Positions 7,958-17,321 of a stretch of 64,000 bases of DNA are shown in pieces; position 1 is the first letter of the stretch, and every line of letters starts with the position of its first letter. The stretch covers positions 1,418,501 through 1,482,500 of the forward strand of contig NZ_WSUT01000005.1 in the NCBI RefSeq assembly GCF_009789535.1. Reading direction: 5' to 3'. The notes beneath the pieces were generated by a model, which made no database searches, was not told the origin of the DNA, and saw nothing but the letters and a program-made list of their open reading frames with translations. Both the position numbers and the translations under genes were made by a program. This DNA is from Sphingomonas carotinifaciens (GTDB lineage: Bacteria > Pseudomonadota > Alphaproteobacteria > Sphingomonadales > Sphingomonadaceae).

Positions 7958-10930
7958 ATGACGACTGCCATCGCGTCCAACGCCCGCAAAGACATGGCCA
8001 AGCTGTACCGCGCTGCCGAACCCGATGTTCTAAAACCGCTTCTGGACCGCGCGGCGACCAGTCCGGAATCACGGGAGCGGATCATGGGGCATGCCTCGGG
8101 CCTGCTCGCCGACCTGCGCGCGGCGCAGAGCCGGGGCTGGGTGAACCAGTTCCTGCAGGAATATCGGCTGAACTCGTCCGAGGGCGTCGCGCTGCTCAGC
8201 CTGGCCGAGGCATTCCTGCGCGTGCCGGACCCGGAAACGGCGGACCTGCTGATCGCGGACAAGCTGGGTGATGCGGACTGGCGTGCGCATACCGGCAAGT
8301 CGGCGTCGCGCCTCGTCAACTCCGCCACCTGGGGGCTGGTCGTCGGCCGTGCGCTGGTCGGCGAGGGCGAGACGGGACCGCTCAAGCGCCTGATCGCGCG
8401 GGCGGGGGAGCCGTTCGTGCGCCAGGGCGTGGGCGCTGCGATGCGGATGATGGGCGAGATCTTCGTGATGGGCCGCACCATCGATGAGGCGACGCGCCGG
8501 ATGAAGAAGCCGGAGAACAAGGGCTTTACCGCCAGCTTCGACATGCTGGGCGAGGCGGCCCGGACGCACGAGGACGCCCAGCGCTACTTCCAGGCTTATG
8601 TGCAGGCGATCGACGCGGTGGGCCGCGATCCGGCGGCGGGGCATTCGGTGTCGGTGAAGCTGTCGGCATTGCATCCGCGGTATGAGGTCGCGCGGCGGGC
8701 GGAGTGCGTGCCGGCGCTGACGGAGATGCTGGAGGCGCTGGCGGTGCAGGCGGCGGGGCATGGAATCGCGCTGACGGTGGATGCCGAGGAGTCCGAGCGG
8801 CTGGAGATGAGTCTCGACATCATCGGCGCGGTCGCAGGGCTGCCCAGCCTGAACGGCTGGGAAGGCTTCGGCATGGCGGTGCAGGCTTATGGCAAGCGGG
8901 CGCGGCCGGTGGTCGAATGGGCGAACAGCCTCGGCCGGATCATGAACGTGCGGCTGGTCAAGGGCGCGTACTGGGACTCGGAGATCAAGCGCACGCAGGT
9001 CGAGGGACTGGCGGACTATCCGCTGTTCACGCGCAAGGCGGCGACCGATGTGTCCTATCTGGCGGTCGCCAAGGACATGCTGGCGGCCGAAAATATCCGT
9101 CCCGCCTTTGCCAGCCACAATGCGCTGACCGTCGCCACCATCCTGGAATGGGCGGGCAACCACCGCGATTTCGAGTTTCAGCGGCTGCATGGGATGGGCG
9201 ATGGGCTGTACGAGCGGCTGGTGCGGGAGCAGGGGTATCATTGCCGCATCTATGCGCCGGTGGGCGGGCACCGCGACCTGCTGGCGTATCTGGTCCGGCG
9301 GCTGCTGGAGAACGGGGCGAACTCCAGTTTCGTGCACCAGCTCGCCGATGCGCGGCTGACCGAGGCGGAGATACTGGCGGACCCGGTGGCGAAGATCGCG
9401 GCGGTCGGCGGGGCGCGGCACCCGTCGATCCCGCTGCCCATCGATCTGTTCCGGCCGGGGCATCGCAATTCGGGCGGCATCGACCTGAGCGACATTTCGA
9501 CGCTGGAGCGGACTCGATCCGCCGTCAATGTGCCGGTGGCGCGCGAAACCGGCGACACGCAGGCCGCCGACGTCAAGGCCGCCGTATCGCGTGCTCAGGC
9601 GGCGTTCGGAGAGTGGTCCAAGCGGCCGGTGGCGGAACGGGCGGCGATCCTGGAGCGGCTGGCCGATCTGCTAGAGGAGGAGCGCGACCGCCTGATGGCG
9701 ATCCTGGTGCAGGAGGCGTTCAAGACGATCCCGGACGCGATCGGGGAAGTGCGCGAGGCCGCCGATTTCTGCCGCTACTACGCCGGTGAAGCCCGGGCGC
9801 GGCTGCAGCCGGTGGAGCTGCCCGGACCGACGGGCGAGCGCAACACGCTGCATATGGACGGGCGCGGCGTGTGGGCGACGGTGGCGCCGTGGAATTTCCC
9901 GCTGGCGATCTTCTTGGGACAGACCGTCGCGGCCCTGGTGACGGGCAATACCGTCGTCGCCAAGCCTGCGCCGCAGACGCCGGAGATTGCGCGGGCTGCG
10001 GTCGCGCTTGCCCACCGGGCCGGCGTACCGGCCGACGCACTGGTGCTGGTGACGGGCGGACCGGAGGTCGGACAGGCGCTGACCGAGGATGCGCGGGTGA
10101 TGGGCGTCGCCTTTACCGGATCGACCGCCACCGCCAAGCGGATCGCCCGCACGCTGGTGGCCGATGACGACCGCCCGATCGTGCCGCTGATCGCGGAAAC
10201 CGGCGGGATCAACGCGATGATCGTCGATTCGACCGCTCTGCCCGAACAGGTGGTCGCCGATGTCGTCACCTCGTCCTTCCGGTCGGCGGGGCAGCGGTGT
10301 TCGGCGCTGCGCCTGCTGCTGGTGCAGGAGGAAGTGGCGGACGGCGTGATCGCGATGCTGACGGGTGCGATGGAGACGCTGAAGCTGGGGCCGACGGGCG
10401 ACCCGGCGACCGATGTCGGGCCGGTGATCGACCGGGCCGCCTATGACAAGCTGATGGCGTATCGGCAGCAGGCGGGCGCGCGCGTCATCAAGACGCTGGA
10501 CGCACCGGCGGACGGCCTGTTCGTGCCGCCGACGCTGGTCCGGCTGGACCGGATCGAGGATCTGGACCGCGAATGGTTCGGCCCGATCCTGCACGTCGCG
10601 ACCTGGGCGGCGGGGACGCTGAGCGAGACGATCGCGCGAGTCAATGCCAAGGGCTATGGCCTGACCATGGGCCTGCACAGCCGTATCGCGCGCGCCGTGG
10701 AAGTCGCCGAGGCGGAGGCGGAAGTGGGCAATCTGTACGTCAACCGGTCGATGATCGGCGCGGTGGTCGGGTCGCAGCCCTTTGGCGGCGAGGGGCTGTC
10801 CGGCACCGGGCCGAAGGCGGGCGGGCCGCATTACCTGTATCGTTTCTGCGCGGAACGGGCGGTGTCGGTGGACACCACCTCGGCCGGCGGCAACGCGACG
10901 CTGTTGTCGCTGGACGAAGGGGGGATCTGA
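7958..10930 (+). CDS. putA: bifunctional proline dehydrogenase / P5C dehydrogenase
   Basis: A 990-residue enzyme that oxidises proline to glutamate in two steps. The FAD-dependent proline dehydrogenase barrel covers about residues 130-470 (KLSALHPRYE, RLVKGAYWDSE, FASHNALT). The NAD-dependent aldehyde dehydrogenase covers about 530-970 (WNFPLAI, LIAETGGINA, catalytic C781 in SAGQRCSAL). Length and N-terminus show it lacks the ribbon-helix-helix DNA-binding domain of trifunctional PutA, so it should not self-repress. The ATG at 7958 is preferred to the TTG two codons earlier. No proline transporter or regulator is adjacent. A large palindrome starts 3 bases after the stop. Confidence 0.95.
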   Translation: MTTAIASNARKDMAKLYRAAEPDVLKPLLDRAATSPESRERIMGHASGLLADLRAAQSRGWVNQFLQEYRLNSSEGVALLSLAEAFLRVPDPETADLLIADKLGDADWRAHTGKSASRLVNSATWGLVVGRALVGEGETGPLKRLIARAGEPFVRQGVGAAMRMMGEIFVMGRTIDEATRRMKKPENKGFTASFDMLGEAARTHEDAQRYFQAYVQAIDAVGRDPAAGHSVSVKLSALHPRYEVARRAECVPALTEMLEALAVQAAGHGIALTVDAEESERLEMSLDIIGAVAGLPSLNGWEGFGMAVQAYGKRARPVVEWANSLGRIMNVRLVKGAYWDSEIKRTQVEGLADYPLFTRKAATDVSYLAVAKDMLAAENIRPAFASHNALTVATILEWAGNHRDFEFQRLHGMGDGLYERLVREQGYHCRIYAPVGGHRDLLAYLVRRLLENGANSSFVHQLADARLTEAEILADPVAKIAAVGGARHPSIPLPIDLFRPGHRNSGGIDLSDISTLERTRSAVNVPVARETGDTQAADVKAAVSRAQAAFGEWSKRPVAERAAILERLADLLEEERDRLMAILVQEAFKTIPDAIGEVREAADFCRYYAGEARARLQPVELPGPTGERNTLHMDGRGVWATVAPWNFPLAIFLGQTVAALVTGNTVVAKPAPQTPEIARAAVALAHRAGVPADALVLVTGGPEVGQALTEDARVMGVAFTGSTATAKRIARTLVADDDRPIVPLIAETGGINAMIVDSTALPEQVVADVVTSSFRSAGQRCSALRLLLVQEEVADGVIAMLTGAMETLKLGPTGDPATDVGPVIDRAAYDKLMAYRQQAGARVIKTLDAPADGLFVPPTLVRLDRIEDLDREWFGPILHVATWAAGTLSETIARVNAKGYGLTMGLHSRIARAVEVAEAEAEVGNLYVNRSMIGAVVGSQPFGGEGLSGTGPKAGGPHYLYRFCAERAVSVDTTSAGGNATLLSLDEGGI

Positions 10931-10932
10931 AT

Positions 10933-11049
10933 CCGTTCGTCTGGAGTAGCCGGCGAGCTTGTCGAGACGGCGTATCGAGAGGCCTTCGAGGGGGGGGTAC
11001 CTCTTGATACGGGCTCTCGACAAGCTCGATCCCTACTCGAGGCGAACGG
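10933..11049. repeat. palindromic dispersed repeat, copy 1 (best preserved)
   Basis: A 117-base near-perfect palindrome. Outer arms begin CCGTTCG and end CGAACGG (15 of 17 bases complementary). Then CGAGCTTGTCGAGA pairs perfectly with TCTCGACAAGCTCG, and an inner GTATCGAGAGG pairs with CCTCTTGATAC except for one base. It starts 3 bases after the putA stop and may double as a terminator. Related copies lie at 20911, 37388, 58287 and 58502. Confidence 0.75.
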
Positions 11050-11115
11050 CATGGGGGGCGGATCGAAATCGTCTTCGGGCGTTAGGGTAGGGAAGGTCGA
11101 TACAGCCTTCCCGAC

Positions 11116-11150
11116 CCCTACGCCCCCTTGGTGAGCGAAGGGGCGTAGGG
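11116..11150 (-). terminator. hairpin spanning the mscS stop codon
   Basis: CCCTACGCCCC (11116-11126) pairs perfectly with GGGGCGTAGGG (11140-11150) over a 13-base loop. One arm lies in the last codons of the MscS gene and the other spans its stop. There is no T-run. Confidence 0.35.
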
Positions 11151-12281
11151 CATGACCAGCGTGCCGTCGGGTGCGGCGGTGTAGGTGGTCTGGGTCGGAT
11201 AGGCGATGCCGATCTTCTCGGCGGCGAAGCGGCGGATGATCGCGACCATGATCCGGTCGCGCTTGGCGTGCGCAGTCGGCCAGTCATTGCCGGCGATGTC
11301 GAACTGGAGCGCATAGTCGAGGCTGCTGGCACCGAACGTCTCGAACCCGGCGCGGGCGACGGTCACCTCTTCGGCCTCGGCGATCTCGCGCAGCAGGGCG
11401 GGCACGCGCTCCAGCGTCTCGGGCGCGGTTTCATAGGTGACGCCGATGGTGAAGCCGATGCGGATATGGTTGCGCACCGTGGTGTTCTGAATCTCCTTGT
11501 CGAGAAGCTGGCGGTTCGAGATGACGCGCAGCTCGCCGGTAAAGGCGCGGATGCGGGTCGATTTCAGCCCGATCGATTCGATCACGCCGCTGGTCGTGCC
11601 GTAGCTGATCGTGTCGCCGCGGCGGAACGGCCGGTCGAAGATGATGGCGAGCGCGGCGAACAGGTCGGCGAAGATGCCCTGCGCCGCCAGACCGATCGCG
11701 ATGCCGCCGACACCGAGACCGGCGACCAGGCCGGTGACGTTGACCCCGAGATTGTCGAGCACGACGACGAGCGCAATCGCGAACAGCGCGAAGGTGACGA
11801 GCAGGCGGATCAGGCCCATCGCGGAGAGCAACGCCTCGCCCGAATAATGCTCGGATTGGGTGCGGTGTTCGATCGCGCCCAGGATCAGCTCGCGCGCCCA
11901 GATCGCGGCCTGGAACACGGCGGCGACGGTGAACAGGAAGCCGACGGTGCTGGCGACCTCGCGCGGCGCACCGGCATAGCCGACGACCAGTTGCGCCGCG
12001 AGCATGATGATGAAGAAGTTGTTGGTCCGCACCACGGCACGGCCGATGATGATGCCCCAGCCCGCAGCGAGACCGGGGCGCGCACACAGGCGATTGCCCA
12101 GGCGGCGGGCGGCATGGAGCGCAATGACGATGACCGCGCCGATGCCAAAGGCGATCAGCACCTGCAGCCAGTGCGTCTGCACCCAAAGCGTGCTGGCGTC
12201 GATCAGGCGATCGATCTGGCGGGGGACGTTGGTGGTATCGAAAATGGGCTCTTTGGCAGCGGCGGAATTATTCGACATCAA
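11118..12281 (-). CDS. MscS-family mechanosensitive ion channel
   Basis: A 387-residue inner-membrane channel of the MscS superfamily. About five membrane segments occupy residues 35-230. The pore-lining helix reads VAGLGVGGIAIGLAAQG, followed by the DLFAALAIIFDRPFRRGD junction to the beta domain. The cytoplasmic cage follows (residues about 230-370, with VISNRQLLDKEIQN). It should open under membrane tension during hypo-osmotic shock. The topoisomerase IB gene ends 9 bases upstream, so the two are probably one transcript. Confidence 0.92.
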   Translation of the reverse strand: MMSNNSAAAKEPIFDTTNVPRQIDRLIDASTLWVQTHWLQVLIAFGIGAVIVIALHAARRLGNRLCARPGLAAGWGIIIGRAVVRTNNFFIIMLAAQLVVGYAGAPREVASTVGFLFTVAAVFQAAIWARELILGAIEHRTQSEHYSGEALLSAMGLIRLLVTFALFAIALVVVLDNLGVNVTGLVAGLGVGGIAIGLAAQGIFADLFAALAIIFDRPFRRGDTISYGTTSGVIESIGLKSTRIRAFTGELRVISNRQLLDKEIQNTTVRNHIRIGFTIGVTYETAPETLERVPALLREIAEAEEVTVARAGFETFGASSLDYALQFDIAGNDWPTAHAKRDRIMVAIIRRFAAEKIGIAYPTQTTYTAAPDGTLVMPYAPSLTKGA

Positions 12282-12290
12282 TCTTCCCGG

Positions 12291-13292
12291 TCAGGCGGCC
12301 GCTAAGGCCGGCGTGCCCTGTTCGAGGAAGGCGATCAGGCCGCATTCCTCTCGGCTGAGGTGGCGCTTTGCGCGCGGGAGGCGCAGCGCCTGGCGAAAGC
12401 TGGACTGACCCTTCTTGACCAGGGCGATCAGCGAAGGGTGGACATAGCTTTTGCGTGCGATGGCGGGGGTGTTGCCGAGCCGTGCGACGACGGGTTCGAG
12501 CAGCGCCTTCAAACTGAGGTCGCTTTCGGCGCGGGCCAGCGCCTCGAACGCGGTGACGCTGGCGGCCCAGGTGCGGAAATGCTTGGCGGTGAAATCGCCG
12601 CCCGTCGCCTGCTTGATATAGGCGTTCACGTCGGAAGAGGTGACGGGATGCGCCTCGCCCGCATCGTCCAGCCAGGCGAACAGATGCTGTTCGTCCAGAT
12701 CCTGGCAGCTTTTGACGAAGCGCGCGAGCGAGCGATCGGTGATGCGGCAGTCGCGCACCTTGCCCGACTTGCCCTGATAGCGCAGCTTGAGCGTCTGGCC
12801 CTTTACCTTACCATGGCGCTTGCGCAGCGTGGTCGCGCCGAAACTCTTGTTGGCGGCGGCATAGGCCTCGTTCCCGACGCGGATATGCGCGATGTCGAGC
12901 AGCCGGACGACGGCGGCCACGGCGCGCTCCTTGCAAAGCCCGCGCAAGGCCAGATCCGCCTCCACCCGTTTACGCAAACGCGGCAGCGCGTGGCCGAATT
13001 CGGCGCAGCGTTCGTATTTCGCCGCTTCCTGCGCTTCGCGGAAGTCGGTGTGATAACGATATTGCTTGCGGCCCTTCTCGTCCCAGCCGACCGCCTGGAC
13101 GTGGCCGTTCGCCCGGGGGCAATACCAGGCATTCACATAGGCCGGGGGCAGGCCGATCCGGTTCAGCCGGTCGATCTCGTCCCGGTCGGTGATGCGCTCG
13201 CCCTTCGCGTTCCAATAGCCCCAGCCGCCACGCACCTTTTTGCGCGTGATGCCGGGCTTGGTGTCATCGCAATAGACGAGTTTGGTGGGCAT
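12291..13292 (-). CDS. DNA topoisomerase IB (poxvirus-like)
   Basis: A 333-residue type IB topoisomerase, which relaxes supercoils through a 3'-phosphotyrosyl intermediate. Features: an N-terminal domain with LPPAYVNAWYCP, RVGNEAYAAANKSFGATTLRKRH (arginine and lysine of the active site), FTAKHFRTWAAS, and the nucleophile tyrosine near residue 283 in ARKSYVHPSL. It is the short form typical of bacterial homologues of the vaccinia enzyme. It lies upstream of the MscS gene, with which it is nearly contiguous. Its cellular role in bacteria is unsettled. Confidence 0.93.
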   Translation of the reverse strand: MPTKLVYCDDTKPGITRKKVRGGWGYWNAKGERITDRDEIDRLNRIGLPPAYVNAWYCPRANGHVQAVGWDEKGRKQYRYHTDFREAQEAAKYERCAEFGHALPRLRKRVEADLALRGLCKERAVAAVVRLLDIAHIRVGNEAYAAANKSFGATTLRKRHGKVKGQTLKLRYQGKSGKVRDCRITDRSLARFVKSCQDLDEQHLFAWLDDAGEAHPVTSSDVNAYIKQATGGDFTAKHFRTWAASVTAFEALARAESDLSLKALLEPVVARLGNTPAIARKSYVHPSLIALVKKGQSSFRQALRLPRAKRHLSREECGLIAFLEQGTPALAAA

Positions 13293-13419
13293 CGTTGCTC
13301 CCTCGGATGGTCTTGGGAAATGCGCCGGCGGTCGCTTCGTTCCGGAACGGGGGCAGGGGGCGGCGGGTTGAGGCGGCGTTCCCCTTCACCGATACCCCTT
13401 CCTCCCATGGAGAATTGTC

Positions 13420-13980
13420 ATGGCCGATCTATCCCAAGCCCGCGTCCTGATGCTGGCGGCAGACGGGTTCGAGACCGTCGAGCTGTTCGAACCGCGCAAG
13501 GCGCTGGAGGCGGCGGGCGCCAAGGTGAGCCTCGCCTCGCTGAAGCGCGACCCGATCCAGGGCATGGAGCAGGATTTGAACAAGGCGGAGACCGCGACGC
13601 CGGACCTGACCGTCGACGAGGTCGACACCGACGATTATGACGCGCTGGTGCTGCCGGGCGGCACCTGCAACCCGGACAAGCTGCGCCTGAACGAGCGCGC
13701 GGTGGAGATCGTCACCGAATTTATGGAGGACGACAAGATCGTCGCCGCGATCTGCCACGGCCCCTGGCTGCTGGCGGAGGCGGACGTGGTCGACGGCCGG
13801 CGGCTGACCAGCTTCCCCTCGATCCGCACCGACCTGGAAAATGCCGGCGCCGATGTGGTGGACGAGGAAGTCGTGGTCGACGGCAACCTGATCACCAGCC
13901 GCAAGCCGGATGACATTCCCGCCTTCAACCAGGCGATCATTGATGCGCTGGTCGAGGAACTGGCCGACGAGCCGGCCTGA
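13420..13980 (+). CDS. DJ-1/PfpI-family type 1 glutamine amidotransferase-like protein
   Basis: A 186-residue protein of the PfpI/YhbO group. The nucleophile elbow AAICHGPWLLAEADVV places the cysteine at C112. E15 in the N-terminal strand (ADGFETVELF) is the usual acidic partner. Members have been reported as protein deglycases or chaperone-like stress proteins, and the exact activity is debated. It is transcribed divergently from topoisomerase IB. The ATG follows CATGGAGAATTGTC, with GGAG about 9 bases upstream. Confidence 0.9.
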   Translation: MADLSQARVLMLAADGFETVELFEPRKALEAAGAKVSLASLKRDPIQGMEQDLNKAETATPDLTVDEVDTDDYDALVLPGGTCNPDKLRLNERAVEIVTEFMEDDKIVAAICHGPWLLAEADVVDGRRLTSFPSIRTDLENAGADVVDEEVVVDGNLITSRKPDDIPAFNQAIIDALVEELADEPA

Positions 13981-14072
13981 CCCGGAACGGGACGCGGATG
14001 AGCGGGGCCGCCGTCGCGTCTGCGGCCCCGCTATGGCATCGCGGGCACATTCCCCCGGTCGGAGAGTCCGCG

Positions 14073-14999
14073 ATGCGATTCATGCTTCCCCTTGCCCTGA
14101 TCCTGATCGCCGGCCCGGCGGTGGCACAGGGAAGTGGCGCGCCGTTTACCGTCGGCAACCGCGGCTTTGCGACGTTGCAGGAGGCGGTGGGCGCGATCGG
14201 CGATGGCGAGGGGACCATCCGCATCGCACCGGGCACCTACCGCGAATGCGCGGTGCAGGATGCGGGTCGCATAGCCTATGTCGCGGCGGTGCCGGGCCGG
14301 GTGGTGTTCACGCGCGTCACCTGCGAGGACAAGGCGGCGCTGGTGCTGCGCGGGCGCGGTGCGCGTGTCGAGGGTATCGTGTTCTCCCATCTGGAGGTGG
14401 CGGACGGCAATGGCGCGGGTATCCGTCTGGAAAAAGGCCCGCTGACGGTCGAGAACGCGATGTTCCTGGACAGCCAGTCGGGCATCCTGTCCGCCGACGA
14501 TCCCGCCGCCACGGTCACCATCGATCATTCGACCTTTGCCGGGTTGGGCAAGGACCCGACCGGTAACGGCGCGCATGGCATCTATATCGGCGGCTATGGC
14601 GGGCTGACCGTCACTGCCAGCCGGTTCGAGCGGGGCACGGGCGGTCATTATCTGAAAAGCCGCGCCAAGCGGATCACGGTGACCGACAGCAGCTTCGACG
14701 ATACGCGCGGGCAGGCGACCAACTACATGATCGACCTGTCCAACGGCGCACAGGGCCGGATTGCGGGCAACACCTTCGTGGTGGGGCGCAACAAGGACAA
14801 TCATTCCACGCTGATCACCGTCGCGCCCGAGGGGGCGAAGAACGATTCGACCGGGCTGGTGGTCGAGAACAACATCGCCACGCTGGCGCCGGGGGTGACG
14901 TACAAGCCGGTGCTGGTCGGCAACTGGTCCGGCGAGGCGCTGGTGCTGCGCGGCAACCGGCTGGGTGCGGGGATCAGCCTGACCGCAAGGCGCTGGTGA
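14073..14999 (+). CDS. secreted right-handed parallel beta-helix protein
   Basis: A 308-residue exported protein. A signal peptide (MRFMLPLALILIAGPAVAQ) ends near residue 19, and for that reason I start at 14073 and not at the upstream in-frame ATG at 13998. The rest contains short repeating strands (VRVEGIVFSHLEV, LTVENAMFLDSQSG, VTIDHSTFAGLG) typical of the pectate-lyase-type beta-helix. NGAHGIYIGGYGG resembles the turns of right-handed helix 'parallel beta-helix repeat' proteins. The substrate is probably a polysaccharide, but no catalytic residues can be assigned. Confidence 0.75.
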   Translation: MRFMLPLALILIAGPAVAQGSGAPFTVGNRGFATLQEAVGAIGDGEGTIRIAPGTYRECAVQDAGRIAYVAAVPGRVVFTRVTCEDKAALVLRGRGARVEGIVFSHLEVADGNGAGIRLEKGPLTVENAMFLDSQSGILSADDPAATVTIDHSTFAGLGKDPTGNGAHGIYIGGYGGLTVTASRFERGTGGHYLKSRAKRITVTDSSFDDTRGQATNYMIDLSNGAQGRIAGNTFVVGRNKDNHSTLITVAPEGAKNDSTGLVVENNIATLAPGVTYKPVLVGNWSGEALVLRGNRLGAGISLTARRW

Positions 15000-15078
15000 C
15001 GCCGAGATAAGGGCTGGGGGATAAAGGCTGGAGGCCGGCGGCTTCGTCCTGTCATCGATTGCACGGGAGACATGACGC

Positions 15079-15567
15079 ATGACGAAGACTTTGAGCCTGA
15101 TCGCACTAACCGCAGTGCTGGCCGGCTGCACGACGATGACGGATAGCGCGGCGGACGGGGCCGCGGCTGCAACGGGTGAGACGATCCGCTACAGCGTGTC
15201 GCCCTGCTACGGGACGTGCCCGGTCTATGCGGTGACGGTGTTGCCGAACGGGCAGGTGACGTTCGACGGGCAGGAGCATGTCGCCGCCAGGGGGCAGCAG
15301 GAACGACAGGCGGGCGTCGCCGCCTATCGCCGCCTTGCCGCCGCTTTGGCCCCCTATCGCCCGATGACCGGGGCCACCGCGCAGACCCGGTGCGAGCAGC
15401 AGGTGAGCGACCAGCAGGGCTATCGCATCGCCTGGGTCGGGGACGATGGGCGCGAGACGGTGCTGACGCACGATCGCGGCTGCATATCGCCGACGAACCG
15501 GGCGTTGAACAAGGTCATGGACGGCGTGCCGGCGATGCTGGGCCTTGGCGGGTGGATCGGCCGCTGA
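15079..15567 (+). CDS. DUF6438-type lipoprotein
   Basis: A 162-residue lipoprotein with a lipobox, LAGC, placing the lipidated cysteine at C17. The mature part carries the family signature CYGTCPVYAVTV with two cysteines near residue 40-45, then two more cysteines (TRCEQQV and DRGCIS). These could form disulfides in the periplasm. The family, which I recall as DUF6438, has no known function. No close operon partner: a hydrophilic 78-base gap lies upstream, and the next gene on this strand is far away. Confidence 0.75.
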   Translation: MTKTLSLIALTAVLAGCTTMTDSAADGAAAATGETIRYSVSPCYGTCPVYAVTVLPNGQVTFDGQEHVAARGQQERQAGVAAYRRLAAALAPYRPMTGATAQTRCEQQVSDQQGYRIAWVGDDGRETVLTHDRGCISPTNRALNKVMDGVPAMLGLGGWIGR

Positions 15568-15573
15568 TCCGGC

Positions 15574-17316
15574 TCACTCGGCCAGTCGGCTGCCCAGCCA
15601 CTGGCCGAGATATTCCAGGCACGCCAGCCGGCGCCACAGCCCGCTGTCGGCGACGCGGTCCATTTCGAACCAGCGGCGCATGACGGGGAAATCGGGATCG
15701 ATCACCCGGTGCATATATTCGGGGGCGAGCAGGCCGCCATGCTCGTCACCCTGCGCGGCGAGGCGGCGGCGCAGCGCATAGCTTTGCCGGCGCAGCCAGG
15801 GCGGGCGGATGCGCGACTGCCATTCGGAAAAACGGTGCCGGGTCGAGGGCGGGCCGGAAAAGTCATGGCCATAGGCCGAGGGATGCGCGGCAAGGCCGGG
15901 ATCGATCGCGGCGATCAGTTGCGCCTCGAACCGGCCGGCGCGCTTCAGGGCCAGGGGCAGCGTCATCGCATCGGCGACGACGCCGTGGTCCAGAAACGGC
16001 ATCAGATAGGCGCCGAACCGCGCCTCGGTGCTGATCTCGCGGCCGAACAGGGCGCGGCAGCGGACGGCGGGGTAGATGTGTTCGATGCGGTCGCGGGGGA
16101 TGCGGGCGTGGCGGGGCATGGCGATCGCGGAGGCGATCTTGGCGGCGATGCGGTCGAGAAAGGCGTGCGGGTCGAAGCGCGCGGTCGCGTCGGTGGCGAG
16201 GAAGCGGGCGAAGAAGGTGGCGGCCACCGCATCCGCGGTCATCGCGCGGTCGGGCAGATAGAAGAAATCGCGAAAGATTTCTCCGCAACCGCCCGAGGCG
16301 GCGAGCGCGCCGTTGGCATGGCGGGCATGGGCGGCGGCAGTGTTGCCGCCGCCGTCGAAGATGTTGCCGTAATTGGGCAGGCCGTCCCAGACATGGAACT
16401 CGCGCGCGACATGGTCGGCAAAGGCGTCGGGCGCGATATGGGTGTCGGCCTTGTTGATCCAGGCGACGGGCACGCCCTCTGCACGGCCGATCGCCTGCGC
16501 GACGGCGACGTCCTCGCTGCCCGGCGGGCCATAGACGTAGAGGTCGGGCCGGGCGCCAGCTTCGCGCAGGGCGGCAAGGAGCAGGCGCGAGTCGAGGCCG
16601 CCGGACAGCGGGCTGTTGATGCGGTCGAACGCCGCGACATGCGGCGCGACGACCGCATGGAGCCGCGTCCTAGCCGAGGCGATCCGGTCGGGCAGCGCGC
16701 GGGCGGGATCGATGCCGGGCAGCGTGCGTGTGACCGGGTGGTAGCGGATGCCGTCGGGCAGCAGCTCGACGATGCGGTCGGGCTCCAGCGTGCGCAGCCC
16801 CTCGAACACGGTATCGTCGCCGATGGGCGTGACGTTGAAGGCGTATTCGTAAAGCCCCTGGGGCGAGAAGCGCACGCGTTGCTGTACGTCCAGCGCGGCG
16901 AGAAGCGAGGTCGAGAAGACCTGGCCGTCCTCGTCATGGAAAAGCTGAAAGGCGCCGAACCAGTCGGTGAACAGGAAGTTGCGTCCGCGCTTGCGGATCA
17001 GCACCGCGAACTGCCCGGCAAGCCGCGACCAGTCGAGCCGCGGTGGCTCGAACGCGGTGAGCAGGGCGCGCAGGGCGTCCTGCCCGAGTTGTCCGTCGAA
17101 GGCGAGGGTGCCTGCGACCGCGACCATGTCGGGGCCGTCGACCAGCAGGGTGTCGGGGCCGCCGAGGATGTAGGGCACATGGAGGCCGTGCCAGCCGGGA
17201 AAGGCGAAATGGTGGGGATGCGTAAAGCCGAGCGCGGTGAACTGCGCGGTGGCGGCGGCGTGCGGGTCGGCGACGAGGCCGCGGGCGCCCTGGGCGTGGA
17301 GGAACAGTCCGGCCAT
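15574..17316 (-). CDS. asparagine-synthase-like protein lacking the glutaminase cysteine
   Basis: A 580-residue two-domain protein. The N-terminal part matches the Ntn glutamine amidotransferase fold (residues 1 to about 190). The C-terminal part is the ATP-pyrophosphatase synthetase domain, with PLSGGLDSRLLLA near residue 235. The nucleophile that should follow the initiator Met is missing: the protein begins MAGLFLH, not MCG. It therefore probably uses ammonia or another amine, or only activates an acid. The ATG lies 5 bases after the ligase stop, so it belongs to the exosortase-A-associated polysaccharide locus, where amidotransferase homologues are common. Lasso-peptide cyclases share this architecture, but no precursor gene is visible. 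Confidence 0.8.
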   Translation of the reverse strand: MAGLFLHAQGARGLVADPHAAATAQFTALGFTHPHHFAFPGWHGLHVPYILGGPDTLLVDGPDMVAVAGTLAFDGQLGQDALRALLTAFEPPRLDWSRLAGQFAVLIRKRGRNFLFTDWFGAFQLFHDEDGQVFSTSLLAALDVQQRVRFSPQGLYEYAFNVTPIGDDTVFEGLRTLEPDRIVELLPDGIRYHPVTRTLPGIDPARALPDRIASARTRLHAVVAPHVAAFDRINSPLSGGLDSRLLLAALREAGARPDLYVYGPPGSEDVAVAQAIGRAEGVPVAWINKADTHIAPDAFADHVAREFHVWDGLPNYGNIFDGGGNTAAAHARHANGALAASGGCGEIFRDFFYLPDRAMTADAVAATFFARFLATDATARFDPHAFLDRIAAKIASAIAMPRHARIPRDRIEHIYPAVRCRALFGREISTEARFGAYLMPFLDHGVVADAMTLPLALKRAGRFEAQLIAAIDPGLAAHPSAYGHDFSGPPSTRHRFSEWQSRIRPPWLRRQSYALRRRLAAQGDEHGGLLAPEYMHRVIDPDFPVMRRWFEMDRVADSGLWRRLACLEYLGQWLGSRLAE

Positions 17317-17321
17317 GGGGA

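Noticed and set aside
13344..13380. GGAAC with CGTT downstream, before the PfpI-like gene
   Set aside because: The spacer is 28 bases, far outside the EcfG range.
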